From the NCBI RefSeq assembly GCF_018403185.1, contig NZ_BOSE01000008.1:62001-126000 (forward strand): a DNA stretch of 64,000 bases, given 5' to 3'. Origin of the DNA: Paenibacillus montaniterrae. Its GTDB lineage: Bacteria > Bacillota > Bacilli > Paenibacillales > Paenibacillaceae. Numbering within the stretch: the first letter of the stretch is position 1; each line of letters begins with the position of its first letter. Made by a program: the position numbers and the translations under genes. The notes under the pieces were generated by a model. The model worked only from the letters and a program-made list of their open reading frames with translations, was not told where the DNA came from and did not search any database. This document shows, piece by piece, positions 9,037 through 17,370 of the stretch.

Positions 9037-10065
9037 ATGTTTGAACATAAAACATTGCTCATTACAGGAGGAACGGGGTCGTTTGGCAACGCGGTGCTGA
9101 AGCGATTTCTGCAATCCAATTTGCAAGAAATCCGCATCTTTTCCCGCGATGAGAAGAAGCAGGATGATATGCGAAAGCTGTACAAAAATGAAAAGCTAAA
9201 ATTTTATATAGGCGATGTGCGAGACATGAGCAGCCTGCAGCATGCCGTGACCGGGGTTGACTATATTTTTCATGCGGCGGCGCTCAAGCAGGTGCCTTCC
9301 TGCGAGTTCTATCCTTTAGAAGCGGTAAAAACGAATGTGCTGGGCACAGACAATGTACTGACTGCTGCGATTAATGCCGGCGTGCGCAAAGTTATTTGCC
9401 TGTCCACGGACAAAGCGGCCTACCCGGTTAATGCAATGGGGATTTCCAAAGCGATGATGGAAAAAACGTTTATCGCCAAATCGCGTATGGTCAGCGCTGA
9501 TCAGACTCTCATTTGCGGTACGAGATACGGCAATGTGATGGCTTCACGCGGCTCGGTCATTCCGCTCTTCGTCGAGCAGATCAAAAGCGGCAGGCCGCTT
9601 ACGATTACCGATACGAATATGACTCGCTTTATTATGAGCCTCGATGAAGCGGTGGAATTGGTGCTATATGCGTTCCAGCATGCCGAAAACGGCGACATTA
9701 TGGTGCAAAAGTCTCCCGCCTCCTATATTGGAGACTTGGCGCAGGCTCTAAAGGAGCTGTTCGATGTCGATAATGAAATTCAAATGATCGGCACACGGCA
9801 CGGTGAAAAAATATATGAGGTGCTGCTAACTAAGGAAGAAGCGGCAAAAGCGATTGATATGGGCAATTTTTATCGCGTTCCCGCTGACAACCGCGATTTG
9901 AACTATGACAAATATTTGGATCAAGGCTCGCCAAAAATTTCGTTAACCGAGGAGTACAATTCCAACAACACTCGAATTCTTAATGTCGAGGAAATTAAAG
10001 CGAAGCTTATCAAGCTTCCATTTATTCAAGAAGAGCTGCGGCTGTGGAAAGGAGGAGCTATATGA
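9037..10065 (+). CDS. CapE/WbjB-like UDP-N-acetylglucosamine 4,6-dehydratase (extended SDR)
   Basis: A 342-residue extended short-chain dehydrogenase. The NAD(P) site is GGTGSFGN (11-18). The catalytic stretch is STDKAAYPVNAMGISKAMME, where the usual tyrosine of the YxxxK pair is Met134 with Lys138. This Met replacement is typical of the CapE/WbjB/FnlA branch, which dehydrates UDP-GlcNAc (with 5-epimerization) towards UDP-L-FucNAc-type sugars. The gene overlaps the next by four bases (ATGA). Substrate is inferred from the motif; a different UDP-HexNAc is possible. Confidence 0.82.
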   Translation: MFEHKTLLITGGTGSFGNAVLKRFLQSNLQEIRIFSRDEKKQDDMRKLYKNEKLKFYIGDVRDMSSLQHAVTGVDYIFHAAALKQVPSCEFYPLEAVKTNVLGTDNVLTAAINAGVRKVICLSTDKAAYPVNAMGISKAMMEKTFIAKSRMVSADQTLICGTRYGNVMASRGSVIPLFVEQIKSGRPLTITDTNMTRFIMSLDEAVELVLYAFQHAENGDIMVQKSPASYIGDLAQALKELFDVDNEIQMIGTRHGEKIYEVLLTKEEAAKAIDMGNFYRVPADNRDLNYDKYLDQGSPKISLTEEYNSNNTRILNVEEIKAKLIKLPFIQEELRLWKGGAI

Positions 10066-10922
10066 AGCTACTTGTCCTCGGCGCAAGCGGTATGGCTGGT
10101 CATACGATTGCTTTGTACTTTTTGGAAAAGGGCCATAGCGTGACGTCCTTTACGCGCGGGCGATTTCCGATTGGCAGCAATGTACGCGGTGATATAGCGG
10201 ATCAAGCTCAGCTTAAGAAGCTGTTAACTGAGGAGCAATTCGATGCTGTCATTAATTGTGTCGGCATGCTGAACAGCGCTTGTGACCGTGAGCCTGCAAA
10301 GGCAGTTTATGCAAACAGCTATTTTCCGCATATGCTGGCCGAGCTGCTGCAGTCATCCAAGGCTCAGCTCATTCATATGAGCACCGATTGCGTATTTTCG
10401 GGTCAGTCCAGTCCTTATCATGAAAGCAGCTTTCCAGACGGAACGACCTTATACGACCGCAGCAAAGCGCTTGGAGAGCTTAACAACGAGCATAGCTTAA
10501 CGTTTCGCAACTCGATCATTGGACCGGATATGAAGCCTGACGGCATCGGCTTGTTTAACTGGTTTATGAAGCAAAGCGGTACGATTTACGGCTATACCGG
10601 GGCAATCTGGACAGGAGTAACGACGCTGACACTGGCCAAGGCGATGGAGCAAGCGATCACAGAGCGTCTAACTGGTCTATACCATCTCGTTTATCCGCAA
10701 AGCATTAGCAAGTTCGAGCTGCTAAAGCTGTTCAACAAGCATTTTAAACGCAACAGTCTGATGATCCTGCCATCCAACGCTGTGCAGGCCGATAAAACGT
10801 TAATTAATCAACGAAATGATTTTGGCTTCATAGTGCCAGACTATGAGAAGATGATTGTGGAAATGAAAAGCTGGATTATGCAGCATCCTGCTTTGTATCC
10901 GCATTATGCTGTTTTAAACTGA
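10062..10922 (+). CDS. RmlD-like NAD(P)-dependent sugar-nucleotide reductase
   Basis: A 286-residue SDR of the dTDP-4-dehydrorhamnose reductase group: MKLLVLGASGMAGHTIALYF, INCVGMLNSACDREPAKA, HMSTDCVFSG and YDRSKALGE (a YxxxK pair). I place the start at the ATG at 10062, which has GGAGG six bases before it and overlaps the previous stop. Next to a CapE-like gene, the expected job is reduction of a 4-keto sugar made by that enzyme, as CapF does in capsule synthesis, but the protein lacks CapF's extra C-terminal domain. It ends the operon. Confidence 0.82.
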   Translation: MKLLVLGASGMAGHTIALYFLEKGHSVTSFTRGRFPIGSNVRGDIADQAQLKKLLTEEQFDAVINCVGMLNSACDREPAKAVYANSYFPHMLAELLQSSKAQLIHMSTDCVFSGQSSPYHESSFPDGTTLYDRSKALGELNNEHSLTFRNSIIGPDMKPDGIGLFNWFMKQSGTIYGYTGAIWTGVTTLTLAKAMEQAITERLTGLYHLVYPQSISKFELLKLFNKHFKRNSLMILPSNAVQADKTLINQRNDFGFIVPDYEKMIVEMKSWIMQHPALYPHYAVLN

Positions 10923-10930
10923 AGGGTGTA

Positions 10931-10975
10931 AAAAACATACGGCAAGTCTATTCCTGAAACAGAAAAGACTTGCCG
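10931..10975 (-). terminator. Rho-independent terminator between convergent genes
   Basis: A perfect 10-base stem, CGGCAAGTCT (10940-10949) with AGACTTGCCG (10966-10975). A run of six T follows on the minus strand (A run at 10930-10935 on plus), so it mainly terminates the minus-strand gene ending at 10986 and may also stop the plus-strand operon. Confidence 0.75.
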
Positions 10976-10985
10976 CTCGTACATA

Positions 10986-11267
10986 CTATTGCTGATCCTC
11001 GATAAATGTTTGCGTTTGCTGCAGCTGCTGCTTCATAAGCTCAAGCTGCTCTTGATTTTGCTGCACCATATCCATATGCTCCTCGAACTGAATCGCATTT
11101 TCCAGTGCTTGCTCTGCGTGGGTAAGAGATTGCTGCGCCTGCTCCACTAATTGCTCGTCTGGATGCGACATCGCTTGTTTCACTGCACGATTTGCTCTTT
11201 GCACCGCATTTCCTAACAGGCTGACTGGATGATCCTGCTTCCAGCTTGTATCCGAATGCTTAGACAT
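10986..11267 (-). CDS. Small glutamine-rich coiled-coil hypothetical protein
   Basis: A 93-residue soluble protein, MSKHSDTSWKQDHPVSLLGN..., followed by a long Gln/Glu-rich helix (NQEQLELMKQQLQQTQTF) that looks like a coiled coil. I choose the ATG at 11267 because GGAGG lies eight bases upstream; a longer reading would overlap the divergent gene. It resembles small Bacillales proteins of unknown function. No partner can be named. Confidence 0.7.
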   Translation of the reverse strand: MSKHSDTSWKQDHPVSLLGNAVQRANRAVKQAMSHPDEQLVEQAQQSLTHAEQALENAIQFEEHMDMVQQNQEQLELMKQQLQQTQTFIEDQQ

Positions 11268-11418
11268 ACGCATTTCCTCCTTATCATTTCCATTACAGGT
11301 TCCGCCATTAGTGTGAGAACATAATTGCAAAAGTATGCAAACAATCAATACAGCACAAAGCCGGAGGAATGTGTTTGTTCGTGTTGAATATATTGTAAGT
11401 GAAAAGGAGGCGAACGTA

Positions 11419-11787
11419 ATGAATGCCTGGATTTGGATTGCGATTGCTGTAGTGTTTATTCTAGTCTTGCTCGTTGGAATAATAGCTTCTAAAATGAGTT
11501 CGTTTGATAAAAGCAACTATATGGAGGATGAGCACGGCAATATTGTGCTGCTCGATACTTCAGCTATGCGGGCAGGCTCTTCCTCTGCGTATGACAGCAC
11601 CATTCAAATGGAGCTGCGCGGCCACAAGCTGTCTAATGGCGAAAGCTGGAACGATGCATGGCTGCGTACCATTTCCTCGATCCGCCAAAACACCCAGAAT
11701 CCCGAGTGGTACATTCAATACATTATTGAGCAGCGTCGTAAAGCCGGGCTGCCCGAGCTTGAAGGACTTGAGCTCGACAAGAAGTAA
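11419..11787 (+). CDS. Small membrane-anchored hypothetical protein
   Basis: A 122-residue protein with one N-terminal membrane span (NAWIWIAIAVVFILVLLVG) and a soluble acidic tail containing YMEDEHGNIVLLDTS. The start at 11419 has AAGGAGG eight bases before it. It is divergent from the coiled-coil gene, and its stop is 13 bases from the end of the convergent GH2 gene. The function is unknown. Confidence 0.72.
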   Translation: MNAWIWIAIAVVFILVLLVGIIASKMSSFDKSNYMEDEHGNIVLLDTSAMRAGSSSAYDSTIQMELRGHKLSNGESWNDAWLRTISSIRQNTQNPEWYIQYIIEQRRKAGLPELEGLELDKK

Positions 11788-11800
11788 TAATCTGCGTTTT

Positions 11801-14548
11801 TTATTGATAGTGCAGCAGCAGGTCCAACGGATAGCGGCCAGCATTGCGGCCGTACAGTGCAAGACCTCCTTGCTTCGCTCTCAGCTCGACGCGGCAAACT
11901 CTTGCTGCATCCAGCTTGGCGACTACTCGCCCAGGCAAAACGACTCGGCATAGATAGCCGTAGGAGCCCGCATCCTCCAAACGATTTGCAGCCTGCTGAT
12001 AATGCCAGGATAAGGCACCGCGGCTGTCTGCCGGATCATCTGGCAGCACGATGCTGTCTATCATTTCACCGTCAACCCATACCTCAACTCGCGACTCATG
12101 CTTCTCTTCATCCGTCATATAATACGTATTTGGATTCAGCTCAACCTGTGCGTCGGCACCGTGCATCATGCTAATGTCATGATGCAGCAGCTTTGCGCCT
12201 TGCGCATCGCGGGCAAGCACGCGCTTGGCGCTCGCTTCAAACAACAGCTCGGCACGGCTAATAAACGGCTGCTCCTTGCGGTCCGGCAGCTGCAGCTCGT
12301 ATGCAAAGCCCCCTGTTCCAGCGCCATTTTGCTTCGCCTCGCTGAGCGAAGACCAGGCCAGCTCGAATGAACAGGAGCTAAAGTCGGCTATCGGCTTGCT
12401 TATAAATTGCCCTGCTGCCTCATAAGCGCCATGCTGCTTGCCGCTTCGCACATCGAAAACAATAAAGTTGCGCGTCACGACTTCATGCTGCTCAGCCACG
12501 AGCTTTACAGTGAGTACAGCTGCTGCATCGACTGCAGGCATCGTCAATGCTAATGCTGGAAGCGAGAACGTGCCGTAGCCGCTCCAACGCACAGGCTGCT
12601 CGCCTGACTGGGCAATGACGCGCGTGCCCAACTGGTCATGCCACAGCTCCCAGCATAGGGTCAGCGTTTGACCATGATAGCGATCCGAGAAGCTGGAGCC
12701 GATTAGCGAAATCGTTTTTTGGCTGCCGGCAGCTACTGTTTCACTTGGCGGCGCATCGATTACGACAAAATCCGCAGCGTGCAAATCGGCCAGTGTCATT
12801 CCCGGCACATACGCATCATAGCCAAAATCTTTGTCTGTTCCGTCAAGCCGATAATAGCCGTTAAATTCATTGGTTACATCGCGGAATTCAGTAAAGACGA
12901 AGCCGCACAGCTTCTCGTGCTTGCGGAACTCGTTCATCATGTAGCGATAATGCCAGGCCAAGTCGCTGTCTCCAGCACCGCCTTCAATTCCCCATACATT
13001 GCCGCATTCGCTGTTCATCAGCGGCGCATCGCTCTGCACATGCTCGCCTATATAGTTAAAGGACGAGCCCGTATACGTTTTGTCTACAACCTCCTGCACA
13101 TGGTTGCGAACCTGCTCATAGCCATTTATATAAAAATGCCAAGTATTCAAATCTGTTTCAACATGGTCCCAATTGCAAGGCGAGTTGTCCTCCACCAGTC
13201 TGGTAGGATCAACGGACTTGGCCCAGCGGTACATAGCACGCACCCATTGCTGCGTTTCAGGCAAATAGCTTTGCTTCGCCTCTCCTCCGCTAGTCAGGCT
13301 GTTAGCCATGCCGTTAGTGAATAAGCCCCATGTTTCATTGAACATGACCCATGAAAAAATAGAAGGATGATTCCAGTCGCGCTGAATAACCTCCCAGGCT
13401 TCGCGCTCATAGCTGGAGCGTGCACGTTCATCGGGCTCCCCCCAAAAGCACGGCATATCCTCCATTACTAGAATGCCAAGCTTATCGGCCCAATACAGCT
13501 TGCGCGGTTCCTCTGGCTTAATATGAATTCTGACAAAGTTCAAGCCGAGTCGCTTCAAAAGAAAAATTTCCTGGCGCATTTCCTCATCGCTCGGATACGT
13601 AAAATATCCCGTAGGATGATACGACTGATCAAGCGCGCCATTCAAATAAACCGGCTTGCCATTCAACGTAATCCAGCGGTAGCCGCGATCGCCAAAAGCG
13701 GCCGAGCCAATTTCTCGAATGCCGAAATAGGTTTGCACGACATCCTGCCCGAAGCTGCCTGACAAGACAAGCTCGCCTTCATAAAGCTCCGGCTGCTCGG
13801 GACTCCACAGCCTTGGTTGATTAACGGTAAAGCTTTCTGTCCATTGATTGAGACCAGCTGTTAATTGCACCTCGCGCTCAACAAGCACATTTCCTTCGTC
13901 GAATTTGAAGCTCAGTCTTGCCGGGCCTGCCTGCTTCGCTTCTACCTCCAGCGCAACCGTTACCTCTCCGCTTAAAGCGGTTTCGAATTTGGCATTGCGA
14001 ATAAATGCGGCAGGTCTTGCTTCCAGCCAAACCGGCTGCCAAATGCCGCGTATCTCGCCGTAGCCCTGCTTGCCTCGCGCCTGCCAGGCATGGTCCTCAT
14101 CAACAGCTTTCACAACAATGGTGTTGCTGCCTGCTGTATTCCAATGCTCGGTTGCTTCCAGCTCAAAGCTGCCATAGCCGCCACTATGTGAGCCAAGCAG
14201 CTGCTCATTCAGCCAAACGCTGCATTCATAATCGACAGCTCCAAAGCGTAAAAAGATGCGCGCATCGGAGGTTTGCGGCTGCCAGTCTGTTGTTCGTTTA
14301 TACCAGCCAGTGCCTGCGACGTTCTCGCCAATGCCCGATAATGGGCTGGCCCAAGAAAAAGGTACTGTAATTTCTCGATCATAGTGAGCTGGCTCCTGTG
14401 AGCTAATCTGATGTTCCGCTTCACCGGACAGCAGCGCAAATTGCCATTGTCCGTTCAAATTTTGCCAGTCTGTACGCTGCCAATCAGGACGCGGGTATTC
14501 GGGTCTTGGAATGCTGATTGTCTGCTCTGTCGCAGTTTTAATCTGCAT
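11801..14548 (-). CDS. GH2 family glycosidase (beta-galactosidase/beta-glycosidase type)
   Basis: A 915-residue cytoplasmic GH2 enzyme: N-terminal sugar-binding domain (DWQNLNGQWQFAL; FLRFGAVDYECSVWLN), an immunoglobulin-like linker domain, the TIM barrel, and a C-terminal beta-rich extension. The acid/base is E405 in WVMFNETWG, and the nucleophile is most likely E514 in LMNSECGNVWG. No signal peptide is seen. It is divergent from an ArsR-type regulator across a 146-base region with repeated motifs. The family call is firm; the sugar (galactoside, glucuronide, mannoside or arabinoside) cannot be fixed from sequence alone. Confidence 0.88.
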   Translation of the reverse strand: MQIKTATEQTISIPRPEYPRPDWQRTDWQNLNGQWQFALLSGEAEHQISSQEPAHYDREITVPFSWASPLSGIGENVAGTGWYKRTTDWQPQTSDARIFLRFGAVDYECSVWLNEQLLGSHSGGYGSFELEATEHWNTAGSNTIVVKAVDEDHAWQARGKQGYGEIRGIWQPVWLEARPAAFIRNAKFETALSGEVTVALEVEAKQAGPARLSFKFDEGNVLVEREVQLTAGLNQWTESFTVNQPRLWSPEQPELYEGELVLSGSFGQDVVQTYFGIREIGSAAFGDRGYRWITLNGKPVYLNGALDQSYHPTGYFTYPSDEEMRQEIFLLKRLGLNFVRIHIKPEEPRKLYWADKLGILVMEDMPCFWGEPDERARSSYEREAWEVIQRDWNHPSIFSWVMFNETWGLFTNGMANSLTSGGEAKQSYLPETQQWVRAMYRWAKSVDPTRLVEDNSPCNWDHVETDLNTWHFYINGYEQVRNHVQEVVDKTYTGSSFNYIGEHVQSDAPLMNSECGNVWGIEGGAGDSDLAWHYRYMMNEFRKHEKLCGFVFTEFRDVTNEFNGYYRLDGTDKDFGYDAYVPGMTLADLHAADFVVIDAPPSETVAAGSQKTISLIGSSFSDRYHGQTLTLCWELWHDQLGTRVIAQSGEQPVRWSGYGTFSLPALALTMPAVDAAAVLTVKLVAEQHEVVTRNFIVFDVRSGKQHGAYEAAGQFISKPIADFSSCSFELAWSSLSEAKQNGAGTGGFAYELQLPDRKEQPFISRAELLFEASAKRVLARDAQGAKLLHHDISMMHGADAQVELNPNTYYMTDEEKHESRVEVWVDGEMIDSIVLPDDPADSRGALSWHYQQAANRLEDAGSYGYLCRVVLPGRVVAKLDAARVCRVELRAKQGGLALYGRNAGRYPLDLLLHYQ

Positions 14549-14603
14549 CGGATCACTACCTTTCTACTGAATTTGAAATCATCATATCATCTATATTATA
14601 TAA

Positions 14604-14655
14604 TTACAATATACATTATGAATTTACAATATAACTCCTCAACATGTACAATGTA
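14604..14655. promoter_or_regulatory. Three repeated TACAAT-type motifs in the GH2/ArsR intergenic region
   Basis: TTACAATATA occurs at 14604-14613 and again at 14624-14633, exactly 20 bases apart (about two helical turns). A related GTACAATGTA lies at 14646-14655, 22 bases further on. The spacing on one face of the helix suggests a regulator-binding array, perhaps for the ArsR-type protein encoded next to it. Some copies may also serve as -10 boxes. Confidence 0.5.
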
Positions 14656-14694
14656 GGTAATAAACTGCTATTTCAAAGAGAATGAGGGTCAGCT

Positions 14695-15636
14695 ATGAAT
14701 GAAATTCCAAAGCAAGAGGTTATTCGGTTTCCTGCCTCGCGCATTATCGACGTAGCCAAAGCTTTGTCTGGCGATGTGCGCATACGTATTTTGGAAGCGC
14801 TTGGCGATCAGCCGATGAGTGTAGGTCAGCTTGCGGAGGCGCTCGGTGTCGCACAGCCAACTGTCTCGATCAATGTGCAAATGCTGGAGCAAGCAGAGCT
14901 GGTCAGCTCAACACTTGGCGCAAACCGCGAAAAAATATGCTCCGTTAACTGCAGGCAAATTTTGCTCGATCTGCCGACTCGCCCTGGCGACGGCTTGCAC
15001 CGCATTGAAACGATAGAAATGCCAATTGGACTTTATGCCGATTGCTCCGTGCAGCCAACCTGCGGCATGGCAGCAGCAGACGGCAGCTTGATCGGCTCCG
15101 CCGATGATCCGCGCGCCTTCTTCATGCCTGAGCGCATCGAGGCTCAGCTGCTATGGTTTTCCAATGACGGCTGGGTTGAATACTTGTTTGCCAATCCGCT
15201 GCCGCCGGGCGCTGAGCTGGCTGAGCTGCGCATTAGCGCCGAGCTTTGCTCGGAAGCCCCTTCCTTTCGCATGAACTGGCTGTCGGATATTACACTGTCC
15301 ATTAACGGTCATTCCATCGGAACCTGGACAAGTCCGGCAGATTATGGCGATCGCAAGGGCAAGCTGACACCAGAACGCTGGCGCAGCGGCAGCGAGTACG
15401 GCCAGCTTATCGAATGGCACATCAGCTCGAGCGGCAGCTTTATTGGCGGCAAGCGCAGTACCGATACGACGCTGGCTCAGCTCGGTCTTTCGTTCAATGA
15501 GCCAATTGCCGTTCGCTTTGCCGTCCTGCCTGATGCGATCAATTGCAACGGAATGAATTTGTTCGGCAGCAGCTTCGGCGATCATCCGCAATCGATCAAG
15601 CTGAGCTTCGTGCGCCAGGCTCAAGATGAAGAATGA
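14695..15636 (+). CDS. ArsR-type regulator with large C-terminal domain
   Basis: A 313-residue protein. Residues about 10-90 are an ArsR winged helix (IRILEALGDQPMSVGQLAEA; GVAQPTVSINVQMLEQAELV). The remaining 220 residues (CSVQPTCGMAAADGSLIG, DDPRAFFMPERIEAQLLWFS, DITLSINGHSIGTWTSPADY) are beta-rich and not metal-site-like. Ordinary ArsR proteins have about 100 residues, so the extension is probably the effector-sensing part. Divergent placement next to the GH2 gene suggests it senses a sugar or glycoside and controls that enzyme. GAGGG precedes the ATG. Confidence 0.82.
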   Translation: MNEIPKQEVIRFPASRIIDVAKALSGDVRIRILEALGDQPMSVGQLAEALGVAQPTVSINVQMLEQAELVSSTLGANREKICSVNCRQILLDLPTRPGDGLHRIETIEMPIGLYADCSVQPTCGMAAADGSLIGSADDPRAFFMPERIEAQLLWFSNDGWVEYLFANPLPPGAELAELRISAELCSEAPSFRMNWLSDITLSINGHSIGTWTSPADYGDRKGKLTPERWRSGSEYGQLIEWHISSSGSFIGGKRSTDTTLAQLGLSFNEPIAVRFAVLPDAINCNGMNLFGSSFGDHPQSIKLSFVRQAQDEE

Positions 15637-15656
15637 GCGATGAGAGCAGCCAGCAC

Positions 15657-15693
15657 AAATAGACTTGCCTTCAGTTGGAGGGCAGGTCTATTT
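15657..15693. terminator. Bidirectional terminator
   Basis: A 13-base stem with one wobble pair: AAATAGACTTGCC (15657-15669) with GGCAGGTCTATTT (15681-15693). It lies between the convergent ArsR-type and response-regulator genes and is T-rich on both outgoing sides. Confidence 0.65.
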
Positions 15694-15729
15694 GATCCTT
15701 CTCTTGTTTCATAAGATAGCTTGCTTGCG

Positions 15730-17346
15730 CTAGCTCTTATGCTGCTGGCGTATTCGCTCGCGATATTTCTTCGGCGTCACGCCGGTTTCATTTTTAAATA
15801 CGCGATTAAAGTGACGAATATTGGAGAAGCCGGTGGATTCAGCTAATCTCGCAATTTTCTCATCTGTCGAAGCAAGACGCTGCTTGGCATCGGCAATTCG
15901 CAGCTCTGTCATATATTCTATAAATGTTTTGCCTAGCCGCTGCTTGAACAATGTACTGAAATAAGCAGCATTCAAATACACTCTGTCCGCGATGTCGGTT
16001 AACGTAATAGGCTCCACATAATGCCGCTTCAAATATCGCAGCGCCGTTGAGATTGGATCGTTCTCCAGCTGCTTGCTGCCAGCCGCGATAACCGCAGTCA
16101 GGCTGCCAAACAGCTGGCGGCACTGCTCAGTCAGCTCGGCGCGCGAGCTGATCGAGCAAATTTCAATGAGCAAGCCGCGAATGTCTCGCCCGCCAAGCCA
16201 AGCCTTGGCGATTCCCAAATCCTCGGACAATTCATAGTAATGGATTAACAGCTTGCAAATTTGCTGATGCACCTGCTCTGGCGTATGTGCATGATCGCAT
16301 AGCTCGGCAACAACCGAATCAACGAGCTCATTAATGCCCTGCAATCTTCCTTCGTTAATCGCTTGCTCGAGTGCTTCCCAAGACCATTTGCGCCGCTCTG
16401 ACTTAAAGAACTGCTGCTTTACCGCTTGCTCATACGCAAGCACCTTGTCGCCGCCCACCACAAGCCGATACAGCAGCGCGACCTGCGCCTCGCGAAACGC
16501 CGAAAGCATCGACTCAAAGCCTTTTACAGGCCTGCCGATGCCGATCGTTACAGTCAGATTGGACAGCGATTTAATTTGCCTGCGCACGGATTCGGCCATC
16601 TCCAGCAAGCGCTGCTCGCCATCCTCTGCATTAGGCAAATTAACGAGCGCCGCTACCTCGGAATCAGAAAATACAAAGCTGAAGCCGCTCATCCGCAAGT
16701 CGATTATTTCTTGCACGAACTGTTGAATATATAGCTGAAACAAGGACGGATCTGTTTGCCGATAGCGCTCAAGATCCATGGAATCCTTGTCAAGCTTGAT
16801 GACCATGCAATTGAAGTAAGGCTCCGTCAGCTCAATCCCGATTTGCGCCAGCAAATCGAGATGATGCTGCTGTACACTGCCGCGCATAATACCGGCAACG
16901 AGCTGGTCTGCAGCCTGCTGCAGCAGCTCTTGCCCTTCGAGCGAAGCTTCATGCTGCTGCTCAGAGCGTCTGGCTTGCCAATCCCGCTTTAGCCCCTCCA
17001 GCACCTGCAGCAGCTCCTCGCGCTCCACCGGCTTCATCAAATAATCGCGCGCCCCGCTGCGCATCGACTGCTGTGCATACGAGAAATCCTCATAGCCGCT
17101 AATGACGACGACCTGCAGCTCGGGAAACCGCTCGCGTGCAATTTTCTGCAGCTGCAAGCCATCCATGCGCGGCATGCGAATGTCGGTCAGTACGACATCA
17201 GGCCGATGCTTCTCCAAAAGCTCAAGCGCCTCATAGCCATCGCGCGCATCTGCAACGATAGTCCAATCATCGCCAGCGGCAGCGATCATTGCACGCAGGC
17301 CTCTGCGAAAAATAGCTTCATCGTCCACAATCATGATCGTTGGCAT
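15730..17346 (-). CDS. YesN/AraT-like response regulator with AraC output
   Basis: A 538-residue response regulator: receiver domain with acidic pocket DDE (8-10), phospho-acceptor D55 in VVLTDIRMPRMDG and K106-type lysine in YLMKPVE; a long middle region; and a C-terminal AraC-type double helix-turn-helix (ITLTDIADRVYLNAAYFSTL; KIARLAESTGFSNIRHFNRV). It takes phosphate from the YesM-type kinase encoded 24 bases upstream. Nearby arabinan genes suggest it activates their transcription, as AraT does in Geobacillus. A bidirectional terminator follows. Confidence 0.9.
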   Translation of the reverse strand: MPTIMIVDDEAIFRRGLRAMIAAAGDDWTIVADARDGYEALELLEKHRPDVVLTDIRMPRMDGLQLQKIARERFPELQVVVISGYEDFSYAQQSMRSGARDYLMKPVEREELLQVLEGLKRDWQARRSEQQHEASLEGQELLQQAADQLVAGIMRGSVQQHHLDLLAQIGIELTEPYFNCMVIKLDKDSMDLERYRQTDPSLFQLYIQQFVQEIIDLRMSGFSFVFSDSEVAALVNLPNAEDGEQRLLEMAESVRRQIKSLSNLTVTIGIGRPVKGFESMLSAFREAQVALLYRLVVGGDKVLAYEQAVKQQFFKSERRKWSWEALEQAINEGRLQGINELVDSVVAELCDHAHTPEQVHQQICKLLIHYYELSEDLGIAKAWLGGRDIRGLLIEICSISSRAELTEQCRQLFGSLTAVIAAGSKQLENDPISTALRYLKRHYVEPITLTDIADRVYLNAAYFSTLFKQRLGKTFIEYMTELRIADAKQRLASTDEKIARLAESTGFSNIRHFNRVFKNETGVTPKKYRERIRQQHKS

Positions 17347-17370
17347 GCTGCTGCTCTCCCTTCGCCAAAT

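Noticed and set aside
11268..11516. N-terminal extension of the small coiled-coil gene at 10986
   Set aside because: The extension overlaps the promoter and start of the divergent membrane-protein gene, and the internal ATG at 11267 has a proper GGAGG.
11801..14548. Several long open frames on the plus strand inside the GH2 gene, and similar ones opposite other large genes
   Set aside because: They lie opposite a well-supported GH2 gene, have no convincing ribosome-binding sites, and their translations are low-complexity or basic without recognisable motifs. They are by-products of codon bias.
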